A DNA stretch of 64,000 nucleotides from Peribacillus sp044761985 (lineage in GTDB: Bacteria > Bacillota > Bacilli > Bacillales > DSM-1321), in the NCBI RefSeq assembly GCF_044761985.1, contig NZ_JBIWDK010000010.1, positions 1 to 64,000 on the forward strand. Reading direction: 5' to 3'. The number at the start of each line of letters is the position of its first letter. Positions within the stretch are counted from its first letter, which is position 1. The notes below the pieces were generated by a model, which was not told the DNA's origin, did not search any database, and saw nothing but the letters and a program-made list of their open reading frames with translations. This document shows, in pieces, positions 7,928 to 15,256 of this stretch. Both the position numbers and the translations under genes were made by a program.

Positions 7928-10438
7928 ATGTTTACAGCTAGATTCAATCATGCAACCGAGTGTAATGAAATGGTAGGAGGAAAAGCGCTAAATCTAATCA
8001 AAATGTCGAAATTGGGCATGCCTGTACCTGATGGATTCGTCATCACAAGTGAGGCCTTTTCACACTTCCTCGAAAAGAATCAATTAGATATAAAGAGTGA
8101 ATCCATCCAAACGGAGGTTATGGATGCGGGCATCCCGGATGATTTAGTAAGGGACGTATTGAATGATTTCTGGGAATTGAGGAAACATTATCCTGCCGTG
8201 GCTGTTCGTTCTTCTTCTGGTGCGGAAGATTTGGAAGGGGCCTCCTTTGCGGGTCAATATGAAACCTATTTGAATGTAAAAACGGAAGAGGATTTCTTAG
8301 GTAAAGTAAAATCATGCTGGGCATCTTGCTTTGAGAACAGGGTACAGCAATATACCGAGAATATTTTTGAAGGGTCAGATAGCATTTCAATGGGGATTGT
8401 CGTTCAAGGTCAAATCTATTCAGATATTTCAGGGGTGATTTTCAGTCAAGATCCTGTTACATATAACCCGGAGTGTATCTTGATCAATGCCAGTTATGGA
8501 TTGGGTGAGGCCGTCGTATCGGGCTTGGTCACACCGGATACCTATTTGGTCAGTCGAGATGGTACGAAAATGGAAAGAACCAAGGGCAGTAAAGAAATGA
8601 AAATCATTTCCGACTCCTCTGGAACAATGGAAGTGGCGACGGACCGGACTGAACGGAATACCTATTGCTTATCAGATAAGCTGATTCATACATTAATAGA
8701 AATGACCTTGAAAGTGGAAAACTATTATAACCATCCTGTAGATTTGGAGTTCGGCATTCATGACCAACAAGTCTACCTTTTACAAGCAAGGCCGATTACG
8801 ACTGAAGTAAAGAAAAAGGAATCCGTGCCAGAAGCCAGGAAAGGTTACCTGTTGGAACGGAAAGACGAGGATGAATTCTGGTTTTTGCTTGATACGTTTT
8901 TCCCGAATCCAATCTCGCCATTGTTCACTTCCATCGTCACCCAGCCTTTTTATGAAGGCATGGCCATGGCCGTTGATGCATTGAAGGAACCTACGGGGTA
9001 TACCAATATGAAAGCTCAGAACGGATACTATTATGGGAAACAGACTTTCTTTGAAACCGACCCAAACCAATTGTTAGCAGAACAAGAGAAACTAATGGAG
9101 GAAATGTATCCGCGAATGAGGGATCGGATGTATGAAATCATCTATGATAAATTGATTCCCATCTATCGGTATTTAGATGGGGAAAGGGCTCAAGCATTTA
9201 CGGTCGACAAAGTGAAAAAGGGATTAGTAGAGTTAGAGGCCTTTTATAAGGATGTGTATTTCTGGCACTTCATGATTGTCTTCCCGAGCAATCATATCAA
9301 CAGGAAATTGGAGAGCATTTATCAAAAGGCAACGGGAGATGCACCTTTACATGAACTCTATCAATCTTTGGCTGGCGTCATGAATAAGTCACTGGAATCC
9401 GACCATTTGCTTTGGGAGTTATCATTGAAAGTAAAAGCGGAACCTTCTTTGATGAAGGTGTTCGTGGAATCGGAAGAAGGAAGCCTGTTGCAGAACCTCA
9501 ACACCGTCGGCAGGGGCAAGGACTTTCTGAACCGTGTAGAGAGCTTCGTCAGCGTGTACGGATACCGTTCCACCAAGTCACATGATTTTATAGAAGATAC
9601 ATGGATTGAGAACCATGAGCATGTGTTACAAATCATCAAGAACTTAATACTGAATGATCATGATTTTGACAAAGAATTCGAGTCGGCTGTCACGGCCAGA
9701 AAACAGATGTATCAAAAGATCATCAACGGAATCAAGGATCCCAACGATCTGGAAGCATTTGAAGAACAGTATAAATTGGCTTTGGATGCGGCTGTTATCA
9801 CGGATGATCATCACTTTTATATCGATGCCATGTTTGACGCGAAGGCCCGGTTATATTTATTGAAAGTGAGTGAGCTTCTAGTGCAGCAGCAAGTGCTGGA
9901 CGATAAGGAAGATATCTGGTTTGTATATAAAGATGAAATCCTCGCTGCACTGGATGAACCTCACTCCTTGATGGAAGTCGTGAAGGAACGAAAGAAACAA
10001 TATGAGATTCAAGGTAAAATAAAAGCTCCTTCTTATTTTGGGAAACCGTCGGAAGAAGAGCGGAACTTCGTGGAAATGGTATTCGGCTCACTCGAAGAAG
10101 ATAAGGAGAATACGGGGAATGTGATGAAAGGCATCGCGGCTTCCGGAGGTATTAGCGAAGGCCGGGTCCGAGTGATCTCCAGTATGCAGGAAGCATCCAA
10201 GTTTCAAAAGGGGGATATATTGGTCTGTAAAAACACGACTCCCGTCTGGACGACTTTCTTCCAGGATGCAGAAGCGATCGTTACGGATACAGGGGGCATG
10301 CTATCTCATTCCGCAATTATTGCAAGGGAGTATCAGATTCCCGCCGTTTTAGGAACGAAAGTGGGAACGGAACGATTACATGATGGGGATTGGGTCATTG
10401 TCGACGGCAATACAGGAACCGTTACGATGATTGGCTAA
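7928..10438 (+). CDS. Rifampicin phosphotransferase-like (YvkC-like) PEP-utilising enzyme
   Basis: 836 residues from ATG 7928, with family homology beginning at NEMVGGKALNLIKMSKLGMPVP. An upstream in-frame start at 7784 would add 48 residues unlike the family. Order: an ATP-grasp PPDK-type domain (about 1-310, AVRSSSGAEDLEGASFAGQYET), a long helical middle, and a C-terminal phosphohistidine domain with GGMLSHSAIIARE (His about 794). The swivelling His domain is last and no PEP-binding TIM barrel follows. This is the Rph layout, not PEP synthase. Rph inactivates rifamycins by phosphorylation. Actual rifampicin activity is inference. The exporter gene lies 36 bp downstream. Confidence 0.8.
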   Translation: MFTARFNHATECNEMVGGKALNLIKMSKLGMPVPDGFVITSEAFSHFLEKNQLDIKSESIQTEVMDAGIPDDLVRDVLNDFWELRKHYPAVAVRSSSGAEDLEGASFAGQYETYLNVKTEEDFLGKVKSCWASCFENRVQQYTENIFEGSDSISMGIVVQGQIYSDISGVIFSQDPVTYNPECILINASYGLGEAVVSGLVTPDTYLVSRDGTKMERTKGSKEMKIISDSSGTMEVATDRTERNTYCLSDKLIHTLIEMTLKVENYYNHPVDLEFGIHDQQVYLLQARPITTEVKKKESVPEARKGYLLERKDEDEFWFLLDTFFPNPISPLFTSIVTQPFYEGMAMAVDALKEPTGYTNMKAQNGYYYGKQTFFETDPNQLLAEQEKLMEEMYPRMRDRMYEIIYDKLIPIYRYLDGERAQAFTVDKVKKGLVELEAFYKDVYFWHFMIVFPSNHINRKLESIYQKATGDAPLHELYQSLAGVMNKSLESDHLLWELSLKVKAEPSLMKVFVESEEGSLLQNLNTVGRGKDFLNRVESFVSVYGYRSTKSHDFIEDTWIENHEHVLQIIKNLILNDHDFDKEFESAVTARKQMYQKIINGIKDPNDLEAFEEQYKLALDAAVITDDHHFYIDAMFDAKARLYLLKVSELLVQQQVLDDKEDIWFVYKDEILAALDEPHSLMEVVKERKKQYEIQGKIKAPSYFGKPSEEERNFVEMVFGSLEEDKENTGNVMKGIAASGGISEGRVRVISSMQEASKFQKGDILVCKNTTPVWTTFFQDAEAIVTDTGGMLSHSAIIAREYQIPAVLGTKVGTERLHDGDWVIVDGNTGTVTMIG

Positions 10439-10474
10439 TTACCCTTTTGGATAGAGAATGTAAGAGGTGAAAGT

Positions 10475-11797
10475 ATGAGTAAACAAAAAGAATTCCTGAT
10501 GATAGCACTAACATTGATGGGGGCGTTCCTCGTGCCCATCAATTCAACGATGATATCCATTGCGCTCGGTTCCATATCGGGATTTTATGGATTGGATATA
10601 CATAGTACGACCTGGGTGGTTACGATTTATCTGATTGTCATGGCCGTCACTCAGCCGATTGCCGGAAAATTGGGTGATATTTATGGAAACCGCAAGATCT
10701 ATATAGTCGGTGCAGCCCTATTTCTTGTGGCTTCCATAGGATGCGCACTGGCTCCAAATATGATCATGCTTGTCGTCTTTCGATCTCTTCAAGCGATCGG
10801 TGGAGGATTGCTGATACCGAATGTGGTCGCCTTGATTCGACATACGGTGTCACGTGAACGTTTATCTAGCGTCATGGGACTATTCGGGATGGGGATGGGT
10901 CTGGGCGCAGCTGTCGGTCCTCTCGTAGGATCGTTGTTAATCGCGGTACTTAGTTGGAAAGCGATCTTTTGGGTCAATGTCCCCTTTTTAGTCGGTGCCC
11001 TTGCTGGCGGTATGTTCCTCATACCTAAGCTTGAGAAAAAGTCATCCAATAAACCGTTGGACGTACTCGGTTCCATCTATTTGGCCATATCAATAACCTT
11101 ATTAATATCGTTGACGCATACAAACTCGACAAGGGTGTCTATCATTCTTGCAATCGTGAGCCTTTTATTCATTGTGCTATTCGTGAAGCGCGAGCGTTCC
11201 GTTCCGTCGCCGATCATCGATTTCCAATTGTTTAAGAGTCCTATCTTTGCGAATGCCAACATATCGGTCTTGCTAAACAATTTCATCATGTATGCAATCT
11301 TGCTTGTCATGCCGTTGATCATGACGACAAAAATGAACATGTCAACATCCATGAGCGGAATCATGCTATCCCTGTTCTCGATTTCCATGGCACTCAGCAA
11401 TATGATGGGTGGGCAACTAAACCGAAAATTCGTATCGGCAAAAGTCATCTTCTTTTCTTTCGCCGTAACGGTGGTAACGAATTTCTTATTATTTTTCGTG
11501 ATTTCCTCCCAGTCTTTTATCTACTTGGCCATTACACTCGTGTTAAATGGGTTGGCTATAGGGTTGGGACTGACTAGTATGCAGGTTGCCTCGCTTGAAG
11601 CGGTGGATGAGTCAGTCTCCGGTTCTGCTTCAGGCATCTTCTCGACGTTCCGATATTTCGGAAGCATCGCCTCTTCCACGCTCATAGGGATTGTTGCGAG
11701 TTATTCCATCCTATTTGGCATTCTAATGATAGCAGCCTTGGTAGGTGCACTTTTGGCCAGGATGGTGTACAGGAATAAAGCAGTAAGTACGGTATAA
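10475..11797 (+). CDS. MFS exporter, DHA2 (EmrB/QacA) family
   Basis: 440 residues, almost entirely hydrophobic, with 12-14 membrane segments. Motif A (GKLGDIYGNRKIYIVG) lies between segments 2 and 3. A GAAVGPLVGSLL motif-C-like segment marks a drug/proton antiporter, and LNGLAIGLGLTSMQV appears in the second half. The start is ATG 10475 with AAGAGGTG. It follows the Rph-like gene closely, so the pair is probably one operon. B. subtilis pairs yvkA (DHA2 exporter) and yvkC (Rph-like) in the same way, which suggests a two-layer drug response of modification plus efflux. Confidence 0.88.
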   Translation: MSKQKEFLMIALTLMGAFLVPINSTMISIALGSISGFYGLDIHSTTWVVTIYLIVMAVTQPIAGKLGDIYGNRKIYIVGAALFLVASIGCALAPNMIMLVVFRSLQAIGGGLLIPNVVALIRHTVSRERLSSVMGLFGMGMGLGAAVGPLVGSLLIAVLSWKAIFWVNVPFLVGALAGGMFLIPKLEKKSSNKPLDVLGSIYLAISITLLISLTHTNSTRVSIILAIVSLLFIVLFVKRERSVPSPIIDFQLFKSPIFANANISVLLNNFIMYAILLVMPLIMTTKMNMSTSMSGIMLSLFSISMALSNMMGGQLNRKFVSAKVIFFSFAVTVVTNFLLFFVISSQSFIYLAITLVLNGLAIGLGLTSMQVASLEAVDESVSGSASGIFSTFRYFGSIASSTLIGIVASYSILFGILMIAALVGALLARMVYRNKAVSTV

Positions 11798-11888
11798 AGA
11801 TCATGTGTTACGGACTTCCACATTTTCCAATTACCTGTATGATTAAGGTTGAAACCTTTATATCAATGAAGGGGGAGTCCGTATCGTT

Positions 11889-12081
11889 TTGAATAAAAAA
11901 AGTATATGGTATTAGCTGGTGTTTTAATATTTTTCTTGATATGTCGATGCTTTTTGCCCGTACATATTTTACACATCGAGAATTCATGGAGGCTGCCAAT
12001 AAGTGTTATGATAATAATGGTATGCCAGAGGTAGAGAGAAATACTTTTTCGAATGATTGGTCTGTTATATGCCATCCATAA
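11889..12081 (+). pseudogene. Frameshifted small secreted or membrane protein gene
   Basis: Three frames in series look like one broken gene. LNKKSIWY starts at TTG 11889 behind GGGGGAG. VLAGVLIFFLI (11909 on, a second frame) is a signal-peptide-like hydrophobic core. SMLFARTYFTHREFMEAANKCYDNNGMPEVE... runs in a third frame to TAA at 12081. Joined, they give about 60 residues with an N-terminal membrane or signal segment and a short extracytoplasmic tail with two Cys. Either two frameshifts inactivated it or the sequence has errors. I do not know the function. Confidence 0.45.
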
Positions 12082-12151
12082 TAGTCATGTTTTCCTGAAA
12101 GTTTTGTTATAATATACAAGACAAATTAAACGATAACTTGGGGTGCTTATA

Positions 12152-12463
12152 ATGGAACAAATTAAAATTTTTACACCAGAAGAAATTGAAGCAAAGGTTG
12201 AGGCAGGAGAAGCGATTGAGCTTGTCGATGTCCGTGAAGACGAAGAAGTGCAAGAAGGCATGATCGAAGGAGCGAAGCACATTCGTATGAATGATATCCC
12301 TGCCAACCTTGACTACTTCGATAAGGATAAAGAATATATCTTCATCTGTCGTTCAGGACGCCGCAGTGAGAATGTATGCCATTACCTTCAGGAGCAAGGC
12401 TATAAAGTGGCAAACATGGATGGCGGAATGATGCATTGGACAGGGGAAGTCATCGTTAAGTGA
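12152..12463 (+). CDS. Rhodanese-domain sulfurtransferase (YtwF-like)
   Basis: 103 residues, a single rhodanese domain. LVDVREDEEVQEGMIEGAKHI is the family entry motif and FICRSGRRSENVCHYL holds the catalytic Cys in the CRSGRR loop, the persulfide-carrying residue. Such stand-alone proteins move sulfane sulfur. ATG 12152 was preferred to an in-frame GTG at 12143. The stop codon overlaps the start of the next gene (TGATG), so the two are translationally coupled. Confidence 0.92.
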   Translation: MEQIKIFTPEEIEAKVEAGEAIELVDVREDEEVQEGMIEGAKHIRMNDIPANLDYFDKDKEYIFICRSGRRSENVCHYLQEQGYKVANMDGGMMHWTGEVIVK

Positions 12464-12609
12464 TGGGGTTTTTCAAGAAGCCTTGTTACTTTTGCAAACG
12501 GAAGACGAAAGACGTCACGACCTATCTGAACGAAGATCGAAAAAAGATACATGTTTGTGCACAGTGTAAGGGGTATGCGGAAAGACGTGCATATTTCCGA
12601 GCTAAATGA
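12463..12609 (+). CDS. Small double-CxxC zinc-finger-like protein
   Basis: 48 residues that begin in the stop codon of the rhodanese gene (TGATG). The sequence has CYFC near residue 8 and CAQC near residue 33, spaced like a four-cysteine zinc ribbon, and a very basic remainder (KRKTK, ERRAYFRAK). I do not recognise a named family. Coupling to a sulfurtransferase suggests a sulfur or metal-related role, which is inference only. The terminator follows immediately, and the spacing and coupling make the gene convincing. Confidence 0.7.
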   Translation: MGFFKKPCYFCKRKTKDVTTYLNEDRKKIHVCAQCKGYAERRAYFRAK

Positions 12610-12611
12610 GT

Positions 12612-12640
12612 GGGGCCCTTCTTTCGGAGGGCTCTTTTTT
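12612..12640 (+). terminator. Terminator of the rhodanese operon
   Basis: GGGCCCTTC and GGAGGGCTC form a GC-rich stem with a short loop, followed by T6. Confidence 0.75.
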
Positions 12641-12703
12641 CTGGGGATATGTTAAAATAAGGATGTTTAAGTCAGAATATATAGACAAAGGGGAATCTGT
12701 CAA

Positions 12704-13771
12704 GTGCATGTACATAAAGTAGCGGTCATCTCGGGAGATGGAATTGGTCCTGAAGTAATTGATGAAGGTATAAAAGTATTGAATAAAGTAGCTGAATTAG
12801 CGGGCGACTTTTCGTTTGAATTCACCTATTTTCCATGGGGGTGCGAATATTATCTGGAGCATGGGAAGATGCTTCCTGATGATGGGCTGGAACGGTTGAA
12901 GGAATTCGAGGCCGTCTATCTTGGGGCAGTCGGTTATCCTGGTGTTCCAGATCATATTTCCTTACGGGAACTGTTATTGAAAATAAGGAAGCAATTCGAT
13001 CAATACGTGAATGTCCGTCCCATTAAGTTGCTGAAGGGTGCGCCTTGTCCATTGAAGGATGTGACCCACGACCAAATCGATATGGTGGTCATCCGCGAAA
13101 ACAGCGAGGGAGAATATGCCGGTGCAGGGGATTGGCTATTTAAAGGAAAGCCAGAGGAAGTGGTGTTACAGACAGGTGTCTTTTCCCGTAAAGGTACGGA
13201 ACGGATTATCCGTTACGCCTATGAATTGGCACGGAAGTCGGGAAGAACGCTAACGAGCATCAGTAAAGCGAATGCCTTGAATTATTCGATGGTTTTTTGG
13301 GATGAGGTGTTCGAGGAAATTGGACAGGAATATCCGGAAGTGGAAACGCATTCTTACCTGGTTGATGCGGCGAGCATGTTCTTTGTCAAACAGCCTGAAA
13401 GGTTTCAAATCGTCGTCACCTCCAATTTGTTCGGTGACATCATCACCGATTTAGGAGCCGCCATTGCTGGAGGGATGGGGCTGGCTGCCGGGGCCAATTT
13501 AAATCCTGAACGAGCGTATCCGTCCATGTTCGAACCCATCCATGGTTCTGCACCGGATATAGCGCAGCGAGGCATCGCCAATCCGCTTGCCGCCATTTGG
13601 TCTGCGAGCCAGATGCTTGATTTCTTCGGTCATGAAGATTGGGGCAAGAAGGTACTGGGTGTCATTGAACAAGTGATGGTCGATAAAAAGGTGCTCACTC
13701 CTGATATGGGAGGAAATAGTTCTACTGAAGAAGTCGGCAATGAAGCGGTGGCTTTACTATCGGATTTATAA
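12704..13771 (+). CDS. Tartrate/D-malate dehydrogenase-like enzyme (isocitrate/isopropylmalate dehydrogenase family)
   Basis: 355 residues from GTG 12704, preceded by AAAGGGGAA. This is an NAD and Mn/Mg-dependent beta-decarboxylating dehydrogenase fold: AVISGDGIGPEVIDEG at the N-terminus, NVRPIKLLKG and IRENSEGEYAGAG for substrate and cofactor, the metal-binding TSNLFGDIITDLGAAIAGG, and the NAD loop EPIHGSAPDIAQRGIANPLA. Isopropylmalate dehydrogenase (LeuB) is less likely because the gene stands alone and the substrate loop resembles TtuC/YcsA. Activity on tartrate versus D-malate cannot be decided here. Confidence 0.85.
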   Translation: MHVHKVAVISGDGIGPEVIDEGIKVLNKVAELAGDFSFEFTYFPWGCEYYLEHGKMLPDDGLERLKEFEAVYLGAVGYPGVPDHISLRELLLKIRKQFDQYVNVRPIKLLKGAPCPLKDVTHDQIDMVVIRENSEGEYAGAGDWLFKGKPEEVVLQTGVFSRKGTERIIRYAYELARKSGRTLTSISKANALNYSMVFWDEVFEEIGQEYPEVETHSYLVDAASMFFVKQPERFQIVVTSNLFGDIITDLGAAIAGGMGLAAGANLNPERAYPSMFEPIHGSAPDIAQRGIANPLAAIWSASQMLDFFGHEDWGKKVLGVIEQVMVDKKVLTPDMGGNSSTEEVGNEAVALLSDL

Positions 13772-13848
13772 GTAACACGTATAATCCATGAATAAAATGG
13801 GCACCCTGCTCAATAACCATCAAACGTTAAAAAGGCAGGGGAAAGCCA

Positions 13849-14034
13849 ATGATTCAAGTGAAGTTGTTTGATTATGAGCATGAAAAGGATTTGGAAGAGG
13901 AGATGAATGACTTTCTCGTCGATATCCGTGATAGTCAAATCGTCGATATTAAATACAATGTCGCCACGACCGGTGAAGAGGAACATGAACAGATTTATTG
14001 TTTTAGTGCGATGATCATTTATAAAAAAAGGTGA
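13849..14034 (+). CDS. cse60: Sporulation protein Cse60
   Basis: 61 residues, acidic in the first half (EKDLEEEMNDFLVDI), with the DSQIVDIKYNVA and FSAMIIYKK segments that typify Cse60. In B. subtilis it is a mother-cell protein under sigma-E of unknown biochemical role. AGGCAGGGGAAAGCC supplies the ribosome binding site. No clear sigma-E promoter was found. Monocistronic with a terminator at 14036. Confidence 0.8.
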   Translation: MIQVKLFDYEHEKDLEEEMNDFLVDIRDSQIVDIKYNVATTGEEEHEQIYCFSAMIIYKKR

Positions 14035-14035
14035 A

Positions 14036-14070
14036 ATCCGACCCATATGACTTGGTGTCGGTTTTTTTTA
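14036..14070 (+). terminator. Terminator of cse60
   Basis: ATCCGAC and GTGTCGGT pair around a loop and are followed by T8. Confidence 0.6.
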
Positions 14071-14177
14071 CATGTAAAAAACAGGCCATACTGTTCAAGG
14101 AATTTGTCTTCTGTGAAGAGAATAGGTAAAGTTAGACGTAATACAGTGTGATGGTGTATTAAAAGGGGAGATCCATT

Positions 14178-14738
14178 TTGGATAACAATATGAAGCAACT
14201 CATGAAAGAACTAAAGAAATCAAACGGAGGCCATGTGTTCTACTGTTTCGATGAACTGGAGACTTATATTCATAACGAAACCCTATTCATTATTTCCGGT
14301 GTTGAACAGGGAAACGATATACTGGTCGTCGAAAATGATCGGATCTTTCCTTTCGTATATAAGAAATTACAAGGACAATTAAATGACGAACAGCTGAAGA
14401 AAGTGCACCATATCAATAATTTTGATTTTTACTGCTTTGAAGGAGACTTTCATCCTAACACGATGGTCGAGTATTTTTTAAGGAATGTGGAGGGATACAT
14501 GGCGAATGATGTTTCCCTGCAAACCTGGGGCCACGTTGAATGGGGGGGAAGTGAGGAAGTCGTGTTCGAGAGCATTAGCGAATATGAAAAGGGCGTCAAT
14601 CAAATCATTGCAAAAAAGGGCATGGTTTCTGTTTGTGCCTATGATGAATGTAGGCTGACCCCGACACTGAAATCCATGTTAATGAAGCACCATGGCGTGT
14701 TCATGACGGATGAAACGTGCACAATCATAGCTAACTAA
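14178..14738 (+). CDS. MEDS-domain protein
   Basis: 186 residues resembling the MEDS (DcmR-type sensory) domain: HVFYCFDELETYIHNETLFIISGVEQGNDILVVENDRIFPFVYKKL opens with the typical 'summoned by a switch' alpha/beta core. A C-terminal VSVCAYDECRLTPTLKSMLMKHHGVFM segment also fits the family. In other bacteria the domain is joined to kinases or sigma regulators. Here it stands alone. It starts at TTG 14178 behind AAGGGGAG. The next gene begins 20 bp downstream and is probably cotranscribed. Confidence 0.75.
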   Translation: MDNNMKQLMKELKKSNGGHVFYCFDELETYIHNETLFIISGVEQGNDILVVENDRIFPFVYKKLQGQLNDEQLKKVHHINNFDFYCFEGDFHPNTMVEYFLRNVEGYMANDVSLQTWGHVEWGGSEEVVFESISEYEKGVNQIIAKKGMVSVCAYDECRLTPTLKSMLMKHHGVFMTDETCTIIAN

Positions 14739-14758
14739 ACCAGGCAGAGGTGAGATAG

Positions 14759-15097
14759 TTGGAGCGCTTTACTGAAGAGGTAATCGGTATCATACAACAT
14801 ATTCCCCCTGGGGAAGTCATGACGTATGGGCAAATCGGCCAACTGGCTGGACACCCGCGCGGTGCAAGGCAAGTCGTCCGCATTCTTCATTCAAGCAGCA
14901 AGAAATATAACCTTCCTTGGCATCGGGTGATCAATGCGAAGGGTGAAATTGGCTTGAAACAGGAAGGGCTGGCTTCCCAACAAATCTTCTTACTAGAGAG
15001 TGAAGGAATCCACATCACGGAACATGGCAAGGTCGACCTTGAGGTGTACCGCCATCACCCTGAGGAAGCCGAGGGATGGAATATGGATCGTGGTTGA
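14759..15097 (+). CDS. Alkyltransferase-like protein (MGMT DNA-binding fold, active-site Cys replaced by Trp)
   Basis: 112 residues from TTG 14759 behind AGAGGTGAG. It matches the C-terminal DNA-binding domain of O6-alkylguanine-DNA alkyltransferases: IPPGEVMTYGQIGQLAGHPRGARQVVRIL with the Arg finger, then NLPWHRVINAKGEI. The usual PCHRV active site reads PWHRV (Trp54), so it cannot accept alkyl groups. Alkyltransferase-like (ATL) proteins of this type flip out O6-alkylguanine and pass the lesion to nucleotide excision repair. The TGA stop lies inside the first unit of a 21-bp repeat array. Confidence 0.88.
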   Translation: MERFTEEVIGIIQHIPPGEVMTYGQIGQLAGHPRGARQVVRILHSSSKKYNLPWHRVINAKGEIGLKQEGLASQQIFLLESEGIHITEHGKVDLEVYRHHPEEAEGWNMDRG

Positions 15098-15194
15098 AAA
15101 AACGCAAATCGTGGTTGAATTAAGGGTAGGCGTGGTCGAATAAATCGGCGTTGTGGTTGAATAATGGCCATTTGTGGTTGAATTCCTATCAAGG
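15090..15194 (+). repeat. Five 21-bp phased degenerate repeats with GTGGTTGAAT core
   Basis: GTGGTYGAA cores begin at 15090, 15111, 15132, 15153 and 15174, exactly 21 bp apart, with a variable 11-12 bp between. The first overlaps the stop of the ATL gene. Because 21 is a multiple of three, each core puts a TGA or CGA codon in that gene's frame. Confidence 0.85.
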
Positions 15195-15212
15195 ACAAAT
15201 CATAGCTACACA

Positions 15213-15251
15213 AAAGAGGCTGATCCCGTAACGAACGGGATCAGCCTCTTT
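15213..15251. terminator. Bidirectional terminator between the ATL gene and ytfP
   Basis: A perfect 17-bp stem (AAAGAGGCTGATCCCGT) with a 5-nt loop, an A-run on the left and a T-run on the right. It serves the convergent genes. Confidence 0.92.
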
Positions 15252-15256
15252 ACATT

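Noticed and set aside
7928..10438. Annotation as phosphoenolpyruvate synthase
   Set aside because: The phosphohistidine domain is C-terminal and no PEP-binding barrel follows, which is the Rph and not the Pps layout.
12704..13771. 3-isopropylmalate dehydrogenase (leuB)
   Set aside because: No leu operon neighbours and motifs closer to tartrate/D-malate dehydrogenases.
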